Shown here: in pieces, positions 27,194 through 35,817 of the stretch
How the letters are laid out: each line of letters opens with the position of its first letter
Position numbering within the stretch: the stretch's first letter is position 1
From: Amycolatopsis endophytica
GTDB taxonomy: Bacteria > Actinomycetota > Actinomycetes > Mycobacteriales > Pseudonocardiaceae
Reading direction: 5' to 3'
Assembly: GCF_013410405.1 (NCBI RefSeq)
Contig: NZ_JACCFK010000002.1
Coordinates: 434,001-498,000, forward strand
DNA length: 64,000 nucleotides
Notes under the pieces: generated by a model
The model's database searches: none
What the model was told of the DNA's origin: nothing
The model's input: the letters and a program-made list of their open reading frames with translations, nothing else
Translations under genes and position numbers: made by a program

Positions 27194-28258
27194 TCACGCG
27201 GCCGAAAAGAGGTCGACGCCGCCGCGAGCGGTCACCTGCAGGGCCTCGCGGGCGACGAGCACGTCGAGGTGCGCCATCGTCTCGCAGACCGCGATCATCT
27301 GGTTGAAGGGATCGAGAACGTCGAACGGCCGCTCCCGCCGTGTCCAGGTCAGCCGCGACGCCACGGTGATCCCGTCCACGGCGTCGCCGGCGCCCGCGGC
27401 GACCGGATCTCCGGCAACCGCCGCGCGGGTGGCGGCGAAGCGCCGCTCGTGGTGGGCCAACAGCTCGCGCACGCGAGCATGCACGCTGCCGCCCGGCATA
27501 CCGTGGGCCGGCAGCAGGGTGGCGTCGGGCCGGCGATCCAGCACCTCCAGGGAGGCGAGGTACTGCCCGAGCGGCAACTCCCAGTCCCCCAGCTCGAAAC
27601 CGATCGACGGAGTGATCGTGGGCAGGACGTGGTCACCGGCGAACAGCAGGCCCGCGGCCCGGTCGTGGAAGACCAGGTGCCCCTTCGTGTGGCCGGGGAC
27701 GGCCACGGCCTCCATCGGTCGGCCGGCCACGGTCACCGGGCCGGCATCGAGCCAGACGTCGGGGTCCTCCCAGTCCCGCGCGGTCCAGGATTCCTCCGCC
27801 GTCAGGCCGGCCACGCGCGCCGCAAGGTCCTCCGCGCCTGCCCGGGCCAGCTCACGCAGCGACGAGACCGGTTGGTTGTTGCCCAGTTCCCGGATCAGCC
27901 GGACGCCCGTGCGCTCGCCGGCGCCGAGGTGAATCCGGGCGCCGACCTTGCGGCGCAGCTCGGGTGCGAGCGTGTAGTGGTCGCGATGCACATGCGTGAC
28001 GAACACGTCACGGATGTCGCCGACAGCGTGGCCGATCCGGTTCAGACCGTCGTCGAGCAGTTCCAAATTGCCCGGCACCCGCCAGCCCGCGTCGATGAGT
28101 GTGAGCCCGTCCACGCCGGCGAGGACATAGACGTTGACCGCTTTGAGCCCGTCCTGCGGCATCGGCAGCACGATCCGGTGGACCCCGTCGGCCACCGGGT
28201 GGGCTCCGGGCGCGGTCCACTCGCCGGTGCTTGCGGCGGCGCCGCCCGGGCCGGTCAC
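27194..28258 (-). CDS. Metallo-beta-lactamase-fold hydrolase
   Basis: 354 aa with the MBL metal site HVHRDH (89-94), later PGHTKGH and AGDHVLP, and a C-terminal helical cap (RERPFDVLDPFNQM). Such proteins near CoA pathways hydrolyse thioesters or lactones; the reaction here is not deducible. GTG 28258 overlaps the stop of a 28-codon ORF by 4 bp. The alcohol dehydrogenase gene follows after about 30 bp. Confidence 0.88.
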   Translation of the reverse strand: MTGPGGAAASTGEWTAPGAHPVADGVHRIVLPMPQDGLKAVNVYVLAGVDGLTLIDAGWRVPGNLELLDDGLNRIGHAVGDIRDVFVTHVHRDHYTLAPELRRKVGARIHLGAGERTGVRLIRELGNNQPVSSLRELARAGAEDLAARVAGLTAEESWTARDWEDPDVWLDAGPVTVAGRPMEAVAVPGHTKGHLVFHDRAAGLLFAGDHVLPTITPSIGFELGDWELPLGQYLASLEVLDRRPDATLLPAHGMPGGSVHARVRELLAHHERRFAATRAAVAGDPVAAGAGDAVDGITVASRLTWTRRERPFDVLDPFNQMIAVCETMAHLDVLVAREALQVTARGGVDLFSAA

Positions 28259-28341
28259 CGGTGCCCGGCCAGCGTCGCCCCGTCAGGCGCCAGTGCGATG
28301 CGCCCGCCGCGCATCGCGGCGAGAACGACGATTTCGTCCAT
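28255..28341 (-). CDS. 28-aa small ORF, translationally coupled to the MBL gene
   Basis: ATG 28341 has an excellent ribosome binding site (AAGGAGAA, 6 nt away). The peptide MDEIVVLAAMRGGRIALAPD continues to GATLAGHR, and its TGA overlaps the MBL GTG (GTGA). No family is recognised. It may be a genuine small protein, a coupling leader for the MBL gene, or the cut-down remnant of a longer protein. The spacing to the upstream reductase stop (41 bp) is that of a normal operon gene. Confidence 0.6.
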   Translation of the reverse strand: MDEIVVLAAMRGGRIALAPDGATLAGHR

Positions 28342-28382
28342 GAGGTTCTCCTTCAGCTCGGGTCACCACCGGGTGACCGGCG

Positions 28383-30323
28383 TCAGATCCGCGCGCCCGC
28401 CTGGTACCCCTCGGCGATCGCGTGACTGATCCGCCGAGGCGTGCGGCAGTCCCCGATCACGGTCACCGGCGCACCCTCGGGCACCTCCCGCACCAGGGCG
28501 TCCACCGGGACCCGCGGGCTGTGCCACACCGTGAGCACGTCCTCCAGGCGCCGCTGGGTGCCGCCGCCGAACGCCGGGCGCAGCAGCACCGGCTCCGACG
28601 CGTCGCCGGGCACGACTGCTTCGTGCCCCACCAGGAGTTCGACTCCGCCCGCGCCGAGCCGCCGCAACAGCGGGCCCGCGCTTTCCGCCGGGACACGCGT
28701 CGCCAGTCCGGTGAGCGGTGTCGCGAAGGTGACCTGCCAACCGTCGCGCAGCAAGGATTCCGCGGCGCTGTAGGCCGGCCAGAACCCGTCGCCCTCGTCG
28801 TAGACCAGCGCGCGCCGCCCCGGTACCTCCGGCACCTTGCCCAGCAGCACGTCGTCGATCGTCGCGGAGGCACGTGCGGCGAGGCCGGGCCGGATGCCCG
28901 CCGACTTCGAACCGGTCGCCAGCACCACGTGGTCGGCCAGCGAGAGGATTTCGGCGAAGTCGTCCGCCTCGATCCCCGCCGCCAGGTTCACCTCCACCCT
29001 GAGCCGCTTCATCTCGTTCCCGAGGTAGTCGACGATGTCGATGATCGTGGCCCGGTGCGGGGACTCGGCCGCCACCCGCACGGTCCCGCCCAGCCGGGTC
29101 GACCGCTCGAAGACCGTCACCCGGTGGCCACGCCCGGCCGCCACCCGCGCCGCCTCCAGCCCGGCCGGTCCGCCGCCGATGACGTACACCTCCTTGGAGC
29201 GCGGCGCAGGCACTCCCAGGTTCGGATGGCGGCCACGCCCGACCTCCGCGTTGACCGCGCAGTGCAGGTGCGGATCGAAGGCCCGGCAATCCTGGTTGAT
29301 GCCCAGGCAGCCGCGCACCTCGGCAAGGCGCCCGGTCCGCGACTTCTCCGGCAGGTCGGGGTCGGCGATCAGCGCGCGGGCCATGCCGACCAGGTCCGCG
29401 TGACCCGATTTCACGATGTGCTCGGCCGTCGCGGCGTCGCGAATCCGCTGGCCCACCAGAGTCGGCAGTCCGGTCGCCGCGCGCACCCGCGCCGCCGACG
29501 GCACCGCGACCGCGTCCGGGTTGCCGGCGTCCTTGACGTAGTTGCCCCGGGTACCGTGTGTGATCGAGAAGTAGTCGGCGCCGAGGCAGGCCAGATCCTC
29601 GGCGATCCGCACGCAGTCGTCGATCCCCATGCCCCCGGGGATCTCCTCCTCACCACTGAGCCGCACGCCGATCACGAACCCCTCGGGCACCACCGAACGC
29701 ATCGCCGCGAGCACCATCCGGGTGAAACGCATCCGGTTGCCGAAACTGCCACCGAACGAGTCGGTGCGCCGGTTGGTCAGCGGCGAGAGGAACTGCGCGG
29801 GCAGGTAACCGTGCGCGGCATGGATTTCGGCACCGTCCGCGCCCGCTTGCACCAGGTTCTCCGTGGAGATCCGCCAGCCCTCGACGATGTCCTCGATCTC
29901 GCGCACGGTCAGCTCGTGCGGCGGGTACGCGTCCCGCGCCGTCTTGATCGGCGAGGGCGCCACCGGCGGGGAATCCGACTCGCCACCGATGAATTCACGG
30001 CCGAGGTGGCACAGCTGCCCGATGAACTTCGCGCCGTGCCGGTGCACCACCCGGGCCTTCGCGGCCGCCGCCGGCACGAACTCGTCGACATAGGCTTCGA
30101 CGAGCTTGCGCGAGCGCAAGGTCGAGCTGCGGTGCACGACGGTGGCCCCGCCGATGATCATCCCCACGCCACCGGCGGCGAGCCGCCCGAAGTGCTCGGT
30201 GTCGCCGTGGGTCGGCACGCCCTGCTCGGCCATGCTCGTACCGGCCGGTAACGCCACCAGCCTGTTGCGCAACGTCAACGGGCCCAGCCGGAACGGCGAG
30301 AACGCGTGCTCGAAAGTCTCCAC
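28383..30323 (-). CDS. Old-Yellow-Enzyme-type NADH:flavin oxidoreductase / 2,4-dienoyl-CoA reductase-like, one Fe-S cysteine missing
   Basis: 646 aa, the full two-domain FadH layout. An N-terminal OYE TIM barrel (EIHAAHGYLPAQFLSPLTN, SFGGSFGNR) is followed by a 4Fe-4S linker and a C-terminal FAD/NADH domain (VIGGGPAGLEAA, 382-393). The normal linker is C-x2-C-x3-C-x(about 11)-C; here residues are C339, Ile342, C346 and C355, so the second ligand is Ile (codon ATC). The cluster may be absent, incomplete or use another ligand. It reduces a conjugated enone or dienoyl substrate. It is the largest protein of the 23-41 kb cluster. Confidence 0.9.
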   Translation of the reverse strand: METFEHAFSPFRLGPLTLRNRLVALPAGTSMAEQGVPTHGDTEHFGRLAAGGVGMIIGGATVVHRSSTLRSRKLVEAYVDEFVPAAAAKARVVHRHGAKFIGQLCHLGREFIGGESDSPPVAPSPIKTARDAYPPHELTVREIEDIVEGWRISTENLVQAGADGAEIHAAHGYLPAQFLSPLTNRRTDSFGGSFGNRMRFTRMVLAAMRSVVPEGFVIGVRLSGEEEIPGGMGIDDCVRIAEDLACLGADYFSITHGTRGNYVKDAGNPDAVAVPSAARVRAATGLPTLVGQRIRDAATAEHIVKSGHADLVGMARALIADPDLPEKSRTGRLAEVRGCLGINQDCRAFDPHLHCAVNAEVGRGRHPNLGVPAPRSKEVYVIGGGPAGLEAARVAAGRGHRVTVFERSTRLGGTVRVAAESPHRATIIDIVDYLGNEMKRLRVEVNLAAGIEADDFAEILSLADHVVLATGSKSAGIRPGLAARASATIDDVLLGKVPEVPGRRALVYDEGDGFWPAYSAAESLLRDGWQVTFATPLTGLATRVPAESAGPLLRRLGAGGVELLVGHEAVVPGDASEPVLLRPAFGGGTQRRLEDVLTVWHSPRVPVDALVREVPEGAPVTVIGDCRTPRRISHAIAEGYQAGARI

Positions 30324-30395
30324 CCATGCATCCCTTCCGTCGGCGAACCGGGAACATCCCCAGCGGAGCCCGGCGCGGTCGGTGCGTCCCGTCGC

Positions 30396-31895
30396 TCAAC
30401 CGGAGCCGGCTGTGGCCTCACGCAGCCGCACGGCGAGGTCCGTGGCGTCCCGGCGGGACAGCTTGCCGACCCGGTTCTGGGGAAGGGCCTCGACCTGGAA
30501 CACGTACTCCGGCCACTTGCCCTTCATGAGGCCCTCACGGCCGAGGTGATCCTGAATCGCGGGAAGATCGAGGTTTCCGGACGAACTGACGACCAGCGCG
30601 GCCACGCGTTCACCGAGCACCTCGTCCGGCACGGCGACCACGCACACCTGATCGACCTGCTGGTGGCGGGCGACCGCGCCCTCCACCTCCGCGATGTCGA
30701 TGTTGCGGCCGCCGCGGATGATGATGTCCTTTTCCCTGCCCCTGACCGAAACCCGCCCATCGGGGCGGACCTCGATGAGATCACCGGTCGGCAGGAAGCC
30801 GTCCCCGGTCAGCTCCGGTGCGGTGACGGCACCACCGCGCGCGTAGCCGGTGAACAGGGACGGCCCGTTCACCTGCGCCCTGCCGGTTTCACCGGGCGGC
30901 AGCACGTTCCCGGTCTCGTCGACGGCGCGCAAGACGGTGCCGGGAAACGGGGTCCCGTCGGTGCCGAGGCGGATTTCCTCCGGGTCGTCCGGCGAGGATG
31001 TCGTGTGACCCAGGCATTCCGACATGCCGAACACGCGCAGGAAACTCGTGCCGAGGCGGCGTTCGGCGCGGCTCAGCGCACCGGCGTCCATCGGCCCGCC
31101 GCCGACGGTCATCGCCACCATCGACGCGAGCAGTCCCTCGCCCGTAGCGGCGGCGCCCATTTGCAGCGCCATCGTCGGCACGCACATCGTCCAGCGTGCC
31201 TCGTGCTCGGCCAGCATCCGCACCGCTTCGGCGGGATCCCACTTGTCCAGCACCACCATCCGGCCCCCAAGCAGCAGCGGGAGGTAGGCGCCGAAGCAGA
31301 TCGCCGCCGCGGACGACAACGGCACCATGGCGCCGATGGCGTCACCGGGCCGGAGCCCGACTGCCTCGATCGTCGACCGGCAGGCGTACCGCAACGCCCG
31401 TTCCGACTGGACGACGCCCTTCGCCCGCCCGGTCGATCCCGAGGTCAGGCCGATCACGGCACCGTCTCGCCAGCGGCCGGAAGGCAGCCCCCTCTCGCCC
31501 GCGAGCCGCCACCCGTCGAGCACGTCGGTATCGCTCGGCGGCCGGAAGCCGTCCGCGCCCCACGCGTCGAACAACTCGGGTGCCGCGACGACCGCGTCCG
31601 GCGCGATGTCCTCGCACGCGGCCGCGAACTCCTGGCGCGTGCTGTGCCGGCTGATCAACGCCAGCGTGCCGCCCGTGCAGCCGGCCGCGACCACGCCGAC
31701 CACCGTCCGCCACGTGTTGTCGGCCTGCAGCAGGAGCGTCGAGCCGGAGCCGGCGACGCTTTCCAGTTGCGCGGCAAGAGCTTCGCCGGCCGAGAGAATG
31801 CCGGCCAGGGTGTGCACGCCGTCCTTGTCGACCACGATCTCCGCGTCCGGGGTATCCGAGACGCGCTTGCGCAGGTCGGCGACGAGTTCCCGCAT
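30396..31895 (-). CDS. AMP-dependent acid-CoA ligase
   Basis: 499 aa adenylate-forming enzyme: TSGSTGRAKG (151-160), FGMSECLG in the A5 position, GDGFLPTGDL, VRGREKDIIIRGGRNIDIAE hinge and QNRVGKLSRRD with the catalytic lysine. It should activate the carboxylate substrate of the cluster. Its N-terminal domain is about 30-50 residues shorter than usual FadD enzymes. Its start is 9 bp after the EthD stop, so the two are co-transcribed. Confidence 0.92.
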   Translation of the reverse strand: MRELVADLRKRVSDTPDAEIVVDKDGVHTLAGILSAGEALAAQLESVAGSGSTLLLQADNTWRTVVGVVAAGCTGGTLALISRHSTRQEFAAACEDIAPDAVVAAPELFDAWGADGFRPPSDTDVLDGWRLAGERGLPSGRWRDGAVIGLTSGSTGRAKGVVQSERALRYACRSTIEAVGLRPGDAIGAMVPLSSAAAICFGAYLPLLLGGRMVVLDKWDPAEAVRMLAEHEARWTMCVPTMALQMGAAATGEGLLASMVAMTVGGGPMDAGALSRAERRLGTSFLRVFGMSECLGHTTSSPDDPEEIRLGTDGTPFPGTVLRAVDETGNVLPPGETGRAQVNGPSLFTGYARGGAVTAPELTGDGFLPTGDLIEVRPDGRVSVRGREKDIIIRGGRNIDIAEVEGAVARHQQVDQVCVVAVPDEVLGERVAALVVSSSGNLDLPAIQDHLGREGLMKGKWPEYVFQVEALPQNRVGKLSRRDATDLAVRLREATAGSG

Positions 31896-31904
31896 CGCTC
31901 CCCC

Positions 31905-32225
31905 TCAGGCCCGGAACATCTCGCGCTCGTCGCCGAGCAACGCGATCCGCTTGCCGCGCATCGTGCCGACGTGGGCGATCGCGTCCGCCCATTCCTTGCT
32001 GGCGAGCGCGGCACGGAGGGCTTCCTCGCTGTCGAAGCTCAGCACGGACAGCCCGTCCCAGCCCTCGGAGCGGGGTTCGAGCGCGCTCGACACCGCCGTG
32101 TGGCGCCAGGCCCGCAGGCCCGGCAGCGGATAGGTGACCTCGGCGTGCTCACCACGCCACCAGTCGATGAACTGCTCATGCGTCCACTCCGGCGGGCGTG
32201 CGGCGAGCAGTGCGAGGTTGAACAT
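31905..32225 (-). CDS. EthD-domain protein
   Basis: 106 aa dimeric alpha-beta-barrel fold: begins FNLALLAARPPEWTHEQFID, then WWRGEHAEV, with the WDGLSVLSFDSEEALRAAL core typical of EthD. EthD proteins accompany ether- and aromatic-degrading systems; their chemistry is mostly unknown, and some act as lactonases or decarboxylases. It lies between the SnoaL-like pair and the ligase in one operon. Confidence 0.85.
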   Translation of the reverse strand: MFNLALLAARPPEWTHEQFIDWWRGEHAEVTYPLPGLRAWRHTAVSSALEPRSEGWDGLSVLSFDSEEALRAALASKEWADAIAHVGTMRGKRIALLGDEREMFRA

Positions 32226-32245
32226 CGATGTCTCCTCTCGGGGAT

Positions 32246-32614
32246 TCAGCGGGCTTCGACGTCGAGTTCCGGCGACCGTCCGATGATGAGCCGGGACACC
32301 TTCCCGTCACCGTCCAGCCGCGCGCACGCGACGAACGAGGACTCGAACGCGCCGCCGCGGCGAGCCTGACCCAGGACCAGCTCGTCGGAGCCGACGGTGG
32401 ACGCGGTCAGCACGTGATGCGTCAGCACGCCCTTTTCACGCTGCGCGAGGTAACCCTCCATGGCCGGACGGCCGCCGTTGAAGTCGGTGGCCGCGGCGCT
32501 GCCGGTGCCGAACACGATCGAAAAAGTGAAGTCCGGGGCGATCATGCCGAGGATGTCCTCGGGCCGATCGGAATCGATCGTGGCGAACCACCTGGTCAGT
32601 ACGGGCGCGCTCAT
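32246..32614 (-). CDS. SnoaL/NTF2-like protein 1
   Basis: 122 aa cone-shaped NTF2-fold protein (LTRWFATIDSDRPEDIL start, PDFTFSIVFG, and a strand-rich C-terminus). Relatives are ketosteroid isomerase, SnoaL cyclases, limonene-epoxide hydrolase and dehydratases. ATG overlaps the stop of the second NTF2-like gene (ATGA), so the two may form a heteromer. No catalytic Asp/His pair can be assigned with confidence. Confidence 0.75.
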   Translation of the reverse strand: MSAPVLTRWFATIDSDRPEDILGMIAPDFTFSIVFGTGSAAATDFNGGRPAMEGYLAQREKGVLTHHVLTASTVGSDELVLGQARRGGAFESSFVACARLDGDGKVSRLIIGRSPELDVEAR

Positions 32615-32979
32615 GCGTTGTTTCCCTCGGGGAGCGCGAACATGTGGAACGTCGTGTGGAAGAACGCCTGGTACCGCGCGATCTTCTGGTCCGGCGACAG
32701 CAGCGCCACCGCGGAGAAGGAACCGGTGCCCTTACCGTTGCCCTCGGTGACGTAACCGTAGACCATTTCCAGGTCGCCGTCCGAGCAGGCGCTGATCACG
32801 TTGTGCTTGCGGCCGACCGGCGGCCGCCCTTCGAGGTAGTCACGAAGCGCGTCCTGGCCGTTACCGGTGGTGTCATCACCGCGCACGGCGATGAGGAACT
32901 CGACACCGGGCTCCACGAGGTTCAGCCCGGTCAGCGGCTCCGGGCCGTCGATCCGCGCGTAGTAATCGGTAATGACCAT
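32611..32979 (-). CDS. SnoaL/NTF2-like protein 2
   Basis: 122 aa from ATG 32979 (GGAAAGGAAG upstream; the in-frame ATG at 33009 has no ribosome binding site). The NTF2-like pattern YYARIDGPEPLTGLNLVEPG and the KIARYQAFFHTTFHMF C-terminal strands match its neighbour in size and fold but not closely in sequence. It is coupled to that neighbour by a 4-bp overlap. Tandem NTF2-like genes between a TetR and an EthD gene are a distinctive feature of this cluster. Confidence 0.72.
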   Translation of the reverse strand: MVITDYYARIDGPEPLTGLNLVEPGVEFLIAVRGDDTTGNGQDALRDYLEGRPPVGRKHNVISACSDGDLEMVYGYVTEGNGKGTGSFSAVALLSPDQKIARYQAFFHTTFHMFALPEGNNA

Positions 32980-33019
32980 CGGCACTTCCTTTCCATTGTG
33001 ACCGCTCATCAGCGGCGGT

Positions 33020-33658
33020 TCACCGGGGATCTCCCCCGGTCGCGATCAGCACGCACGACGTTTCGACGGAATCGGCGATGGCCTCCAGCGTGAGCCGGCC
33101 GCCCGGCCGGTACCACCGCCACACTCCGACGATGAGCCCCAGCAGGATGCGTGCCACCAGCGCCGGATCCTGCCGGACGAAATCACCGCCGCGCATTCCT
33201 TCCTCGAGCAGCTGTGACCAGTTCCGCTCGATCTGCGCCACCAGTTCCCGGCATCGCTGACGCTCGTGTTCCTCGCGCGCCGAGCTGCGCGGGTTGGCGA
33301 TGACGGACATGTTCGCCTGCAGAATCCGGTTCTGCAGCACTTCGCCCGGCGTCAGGGAATACGCGGCCCGCACGGCTGCCCGCAACGCCGGTACCGTTCC
33401 CTCGGCATCTGCCACGGCCCGCGCGAAGGCCGCTTCGGAATTGCGCAACGCCAGCCGCATGATGGTCAGCAGGCAGTGCGCCTTCGACTCGAAGTAGTGA
33501 TACAGGGCGGTCTGGCCGATGCCGACCCGATCGGCCACTTCCGACCATTTGATGGCCTCGTATCCGACCTCCCCGAACCCTTCCATCGCCGCGGCGAGAA
33601 TGGCGGGCCGCTTCGAACGCGGGCCGTCCGCGGCTTCGGTCAGTGCTTCGATGCTCAT
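33020..33658 (-). CDS. TetR-family regulator of the 24-41 kb cluster
   Basis: 212 aa. The helix-turn-helix is WSEVADRVGIGQTALYHYFE, and the C-terminal ligand domain ends with GVWRWYRPGG, the signature of the fatty-acid/aromatic TetR subgroup. It lies inside the operon, with an operator-like 18-mer (33699-33716) 41 bp before its start. The same 18-mer occurs before the nitroreductase/SDR and MFS promoters, so it is the best candidate for the local repressor (inference). Confidence 0.9.
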   Translation of the reverse strand: MSIEALTEAADGPRSKRPAILAAAMEGFGEVGYEAIKWSEVADRVGIGQTALYHYFESKAHCLLTIMRLALRNSEAAFARAVADAEGTVPALRAAVRAAYSLTPGEVLQNRILQANMSVIANPRSSAREEHERQRCRELVAQIERNWSQLLEEGMRGGDFVRQDPALVARILLGLIVGVWRWYRPGGRLTLEAIADSVETSCVLIATGGDPR

Positions 33659-33698
33659 GTCGTTCCTCCTCGGTCACGCTGTGAGCACAACCATAGCC

Positions 33699-33716
33699 GA
33701 ACTGACTTCAGCTCAG
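33699..33716. promoter_or_regulatory. Operator-like site 1 (TetR promoter)
   Basis: GAACTGActTCAgcTCAG, overlapping the 3' end of the flavoprotein gene and 41 bp upstream of the TetR start. It matches sites at 37331-37348 and 41378-41395 at 12 or more of 18 positions. Confidence 0.6.
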
Positions 33717-35024
33717 CGTCGAAACGACATCGTCGGTCCCGGCAAGTGCGAGCACCACCGCCGGGGCCAGGCCGCCGGCGTAGGCACCGACGTACAGCCC
33801 GCCGATGTCGGAACCGGCGGCGTAGAGCCCGGGCACGACGTCCCCGGCCTTCGACAACACGTGCGCCTTCTCGTCGACGCGCACGCCCGCGAACGGGAAA
33901 GTGATGGCCGGGACGGTTTCCACGACGTAATACGGAAGTTCGGCCAGCGGCCGCGGATCGAACTCACGGGCGGGGCTCGGCGCCTCTCCCGCGGCGAGCC
34001 GTGCCACCTCTTCGGCGATCTTGACTCCGTGGTAACCCCACTCCGGCGGCATCGCGGCGAAGTCCTCCGCGTCGTCGGCGATCACGCATCGACCGCCGCG
34101 GCGCCTGGCCAGCGCGAACTTGTCGGTGAAGGGCGCGCCCTCCACGTAAGCGGCGTTGACGAACTCGCGGTACCCGCGCGCGTCGGTGATCAACAGCGCG
34201 CGTGCTTCCCGCTGCGCGAGCAGCGCATTGGCGTTGTGATGGTCACCGACCGTCTCGTCGACGAAGCGCTCGCCGTCGAGGTTGAACATCAGCGCGTGCT
34301 CGCTGTAATACAGCGCCAGGTCCACGAACAACTCGGGCTCGAGGGTGATCTGCGAGGGCACGAGATGGCCGTAGAAGCCGCCGTGCCGGTTGGCCGCCAC
34401 ACCCCCGGCGCCCTGGGCGAGCCGCAGGCCGTCGCCACGACTGTACGGGTTGGAACGCAACGGGATTTCGCCTGCCGCGGCGTGCACGTATTCGGCCCTT
34501 AGCTCGGCGTCGGCCTGGAACCCCCCGGTGGCGAGCATCGTCGCACGCGCTGTCACGGCGCGGGTCTGGCCGCCGGGCAGCGTCAGTTCCGCGCCGACCA
34601 CGGTCCCGGCGTCGTCGACGCGGAGTCTCCCGGTGGTCGTCGAGGTGAGGATCTCACCCGCGCCGGCGACGATCTTGCGGCAGGTCTCGACATACAGCGC
34701 GGTGTCGAACTGGTGGCCTCGGCCGAAACGCAGGATCGGCACCGCGGGGCCGACCGGAACGCCGAGCCCGCGCAGGAAGTCCACCGCGCCGGGAAAACCG
34801 TTCACGACGGCCGCCTTGAGCGCCGGATCGCCGTCCGGGTTGGCCTCGTCCATCGCCTCGATCGTCGGCGCCGTCCACAGGTAGCCGGCGTAGAGCGCCG
34901 AGCCGCCCAGGTTCGGTGCCCGCTCCACCAGCAGGACCCGCAGCCCACGCTGAACCGCGCGGGTCGCCGCGGTCAGCCCGGCCATACCGCCGCCGACTAC
35001 GAGCAGGTCGACGTTGTCCGTCAC
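33708..35024 (-). CDS. FAD-dependent oxidoreductase (fumarate-reductase/3-ketosteroid-dehydrogenase type)
   Basis: 438 aa. The N-terminal FAD-binding motif is VVGGGMAGLTAA, the GGSALYAGYLW loop is typical of the fumarate reductase/KstD superfamily, and the C-terminal FAD-closing segment is GLYAAGSDIGGLYVGAYAGG. It is shorter than true KstD enzymes (510-570 aa). It would desaturate or reduce next to a carbonyl in a cyclic substrate. GTG 35024 starts about 20 bp after the SDR stop; the third operator-like site covers its last codons. Confidence 0.85.
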   Translation of the reverse strand: MTDNVDLLVVGGGMAGLTAATRAVQRGLRVLLVERAPNLGGSALYAGYLWTAPTIEAMDEANPDGDPALKAAVVNGFPGAVDFLRGLGVPVGPAVPILRFGRGHQFDTALYVETCRKIVAGAGEILTSTTTGRLRVDDAGTVVGAELTLPGGQTRAVTARATMLATGGFQADAELRAEYVHAAAGEIPLRSNPYSRGDGLRLAQGAGGVAANRHGGFYGHLVPSQITLEPELFVDLALYYSEHALMFNLDGERFVDETVGDHHNANALLAQREARALLITDARGYREFVNAAYVEGAPFTDKFALARRRGGRCVIADDAEDFAAMPPEWGYHGVKIAEEVARLAAGEAPSPAREFDPRPLAELPYYVVETVPAITFPFAGVRVDEKAHVLSKAGDVVPGLYAAGSDIGGLYVGAYAGGLAPAVVLALAGTDDVVSTLS

Positions 35025-35043
35025 GCGTTGCCTCCGTTGATGG

Positions 35044-35817
35044 TCACCGGGCAGTCCAGCCGCCGTCGACGGTGAGCACCTGACCGGTCAGGTAACTCGA
35101 CGCCGGCGAGGCGAGGAACAGCAGGGCGGTGTCCAGTTCGGACGCCTGCCCTGGCCGGCCCAGCATCGTGTTCCGGTTCACCCACTTCGCCGAGCGTTCG
35201 TCGGCGAACAGTTCCTCGTTCATCTCGGTCCGGAACCAGCCCGGGGCGAGCGCGTTGACGCGCACCCCGCGCCGGCCCCAGTGCCCGGCCAGCTCGCGGG
35301 TCAGTCCCAGCAGCCCGGCTTTGCTCGCGGCGTAGCCGGCACTGCCCAGCGGAGCGGCCGAGACCAGGCCCAGGATGGAGCTGACGTTGATCACGGACAG
35401 CTCTCCCCCCAGCTCCGTCGCGAGCTGGGCGAGGTGGAACGGTCCGACCAGGTTGGTGCCGAGGACCCCGGCGAACTGCTCCGGGGTTTCCGCATCCGGC
35501 TTCGCACCGTTGTCCGCGCCCGCGTTGTTGACCAGGACGTCCAATGTGGCGCCCGCCGCACGAATCGCCTCGATCAGCGCGGCCCGGTCGTCCGCGTCGG
35601 AGACGTCGGCGCGGAACGGCCGGAAGGCCGGATTCCGCTCCGCCAGCCGTTCCAGCCGTTCCGCGCGCCGTGCGGTGATCCACACGGTGGCCCCGGCCGC
35701 GGCGAGCACTTCGGCAAAGCGCACGCCGAGTCCGGACGAGGCACCGGTGACCAGAGCTGTCCGGCCGGTCAGGCCGAACAGCTCCGCGGGCGTGCGGACG
35801 CTCAGCGTCCCGTCCAC
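35044..35817 (-). CDS. Short-chain dehydrogenase/reductase
   Basis: 257 aa classical SDR: TGASSGLG, NNAG, a catalytic NVSSILG serine and YAASK, VDGGW at the end. GTG 35817 overlaps the ECH gene by 16 bp; a slightly later start is possible because the first 15 residues precede the Rossmann core. It belongs to the minus-strand operon nitroreductase-ECH-SDR-flavoprotein. Confidence 0.88.
   Translation of the reverse strand: MDGTLSVRTPAELFGLTGRTALVTGASSGLGVRFAEVLAAAGATVWITARRAERLERLAERNPAFRPFRADVSDADDRAALIEAIRAAGATLDVLVNNAGADNGAKPDAETPEQFAGVLGTNLVGPFHLAQLATELGGELSVINVSSILGLVSAAPLGSAGYAASKAGLLGLTRELAGHWGRRGVRVNALAPGWFRTEMNEELFADERSAKWVNRNTMLGRPGQASELDTALLFLASPASSYLTGQVLTVDGGWTAR

Noticed and set aside
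33708..35024. True 3-ketosteroid delta-1-dehydrogenase (KstD)
   Set aside because: It has the superfamily FAD motifs but is about 100 residues shorter than KstD, and I could not place the KstD catalytic Tyr residues. Called only as KstD-like.
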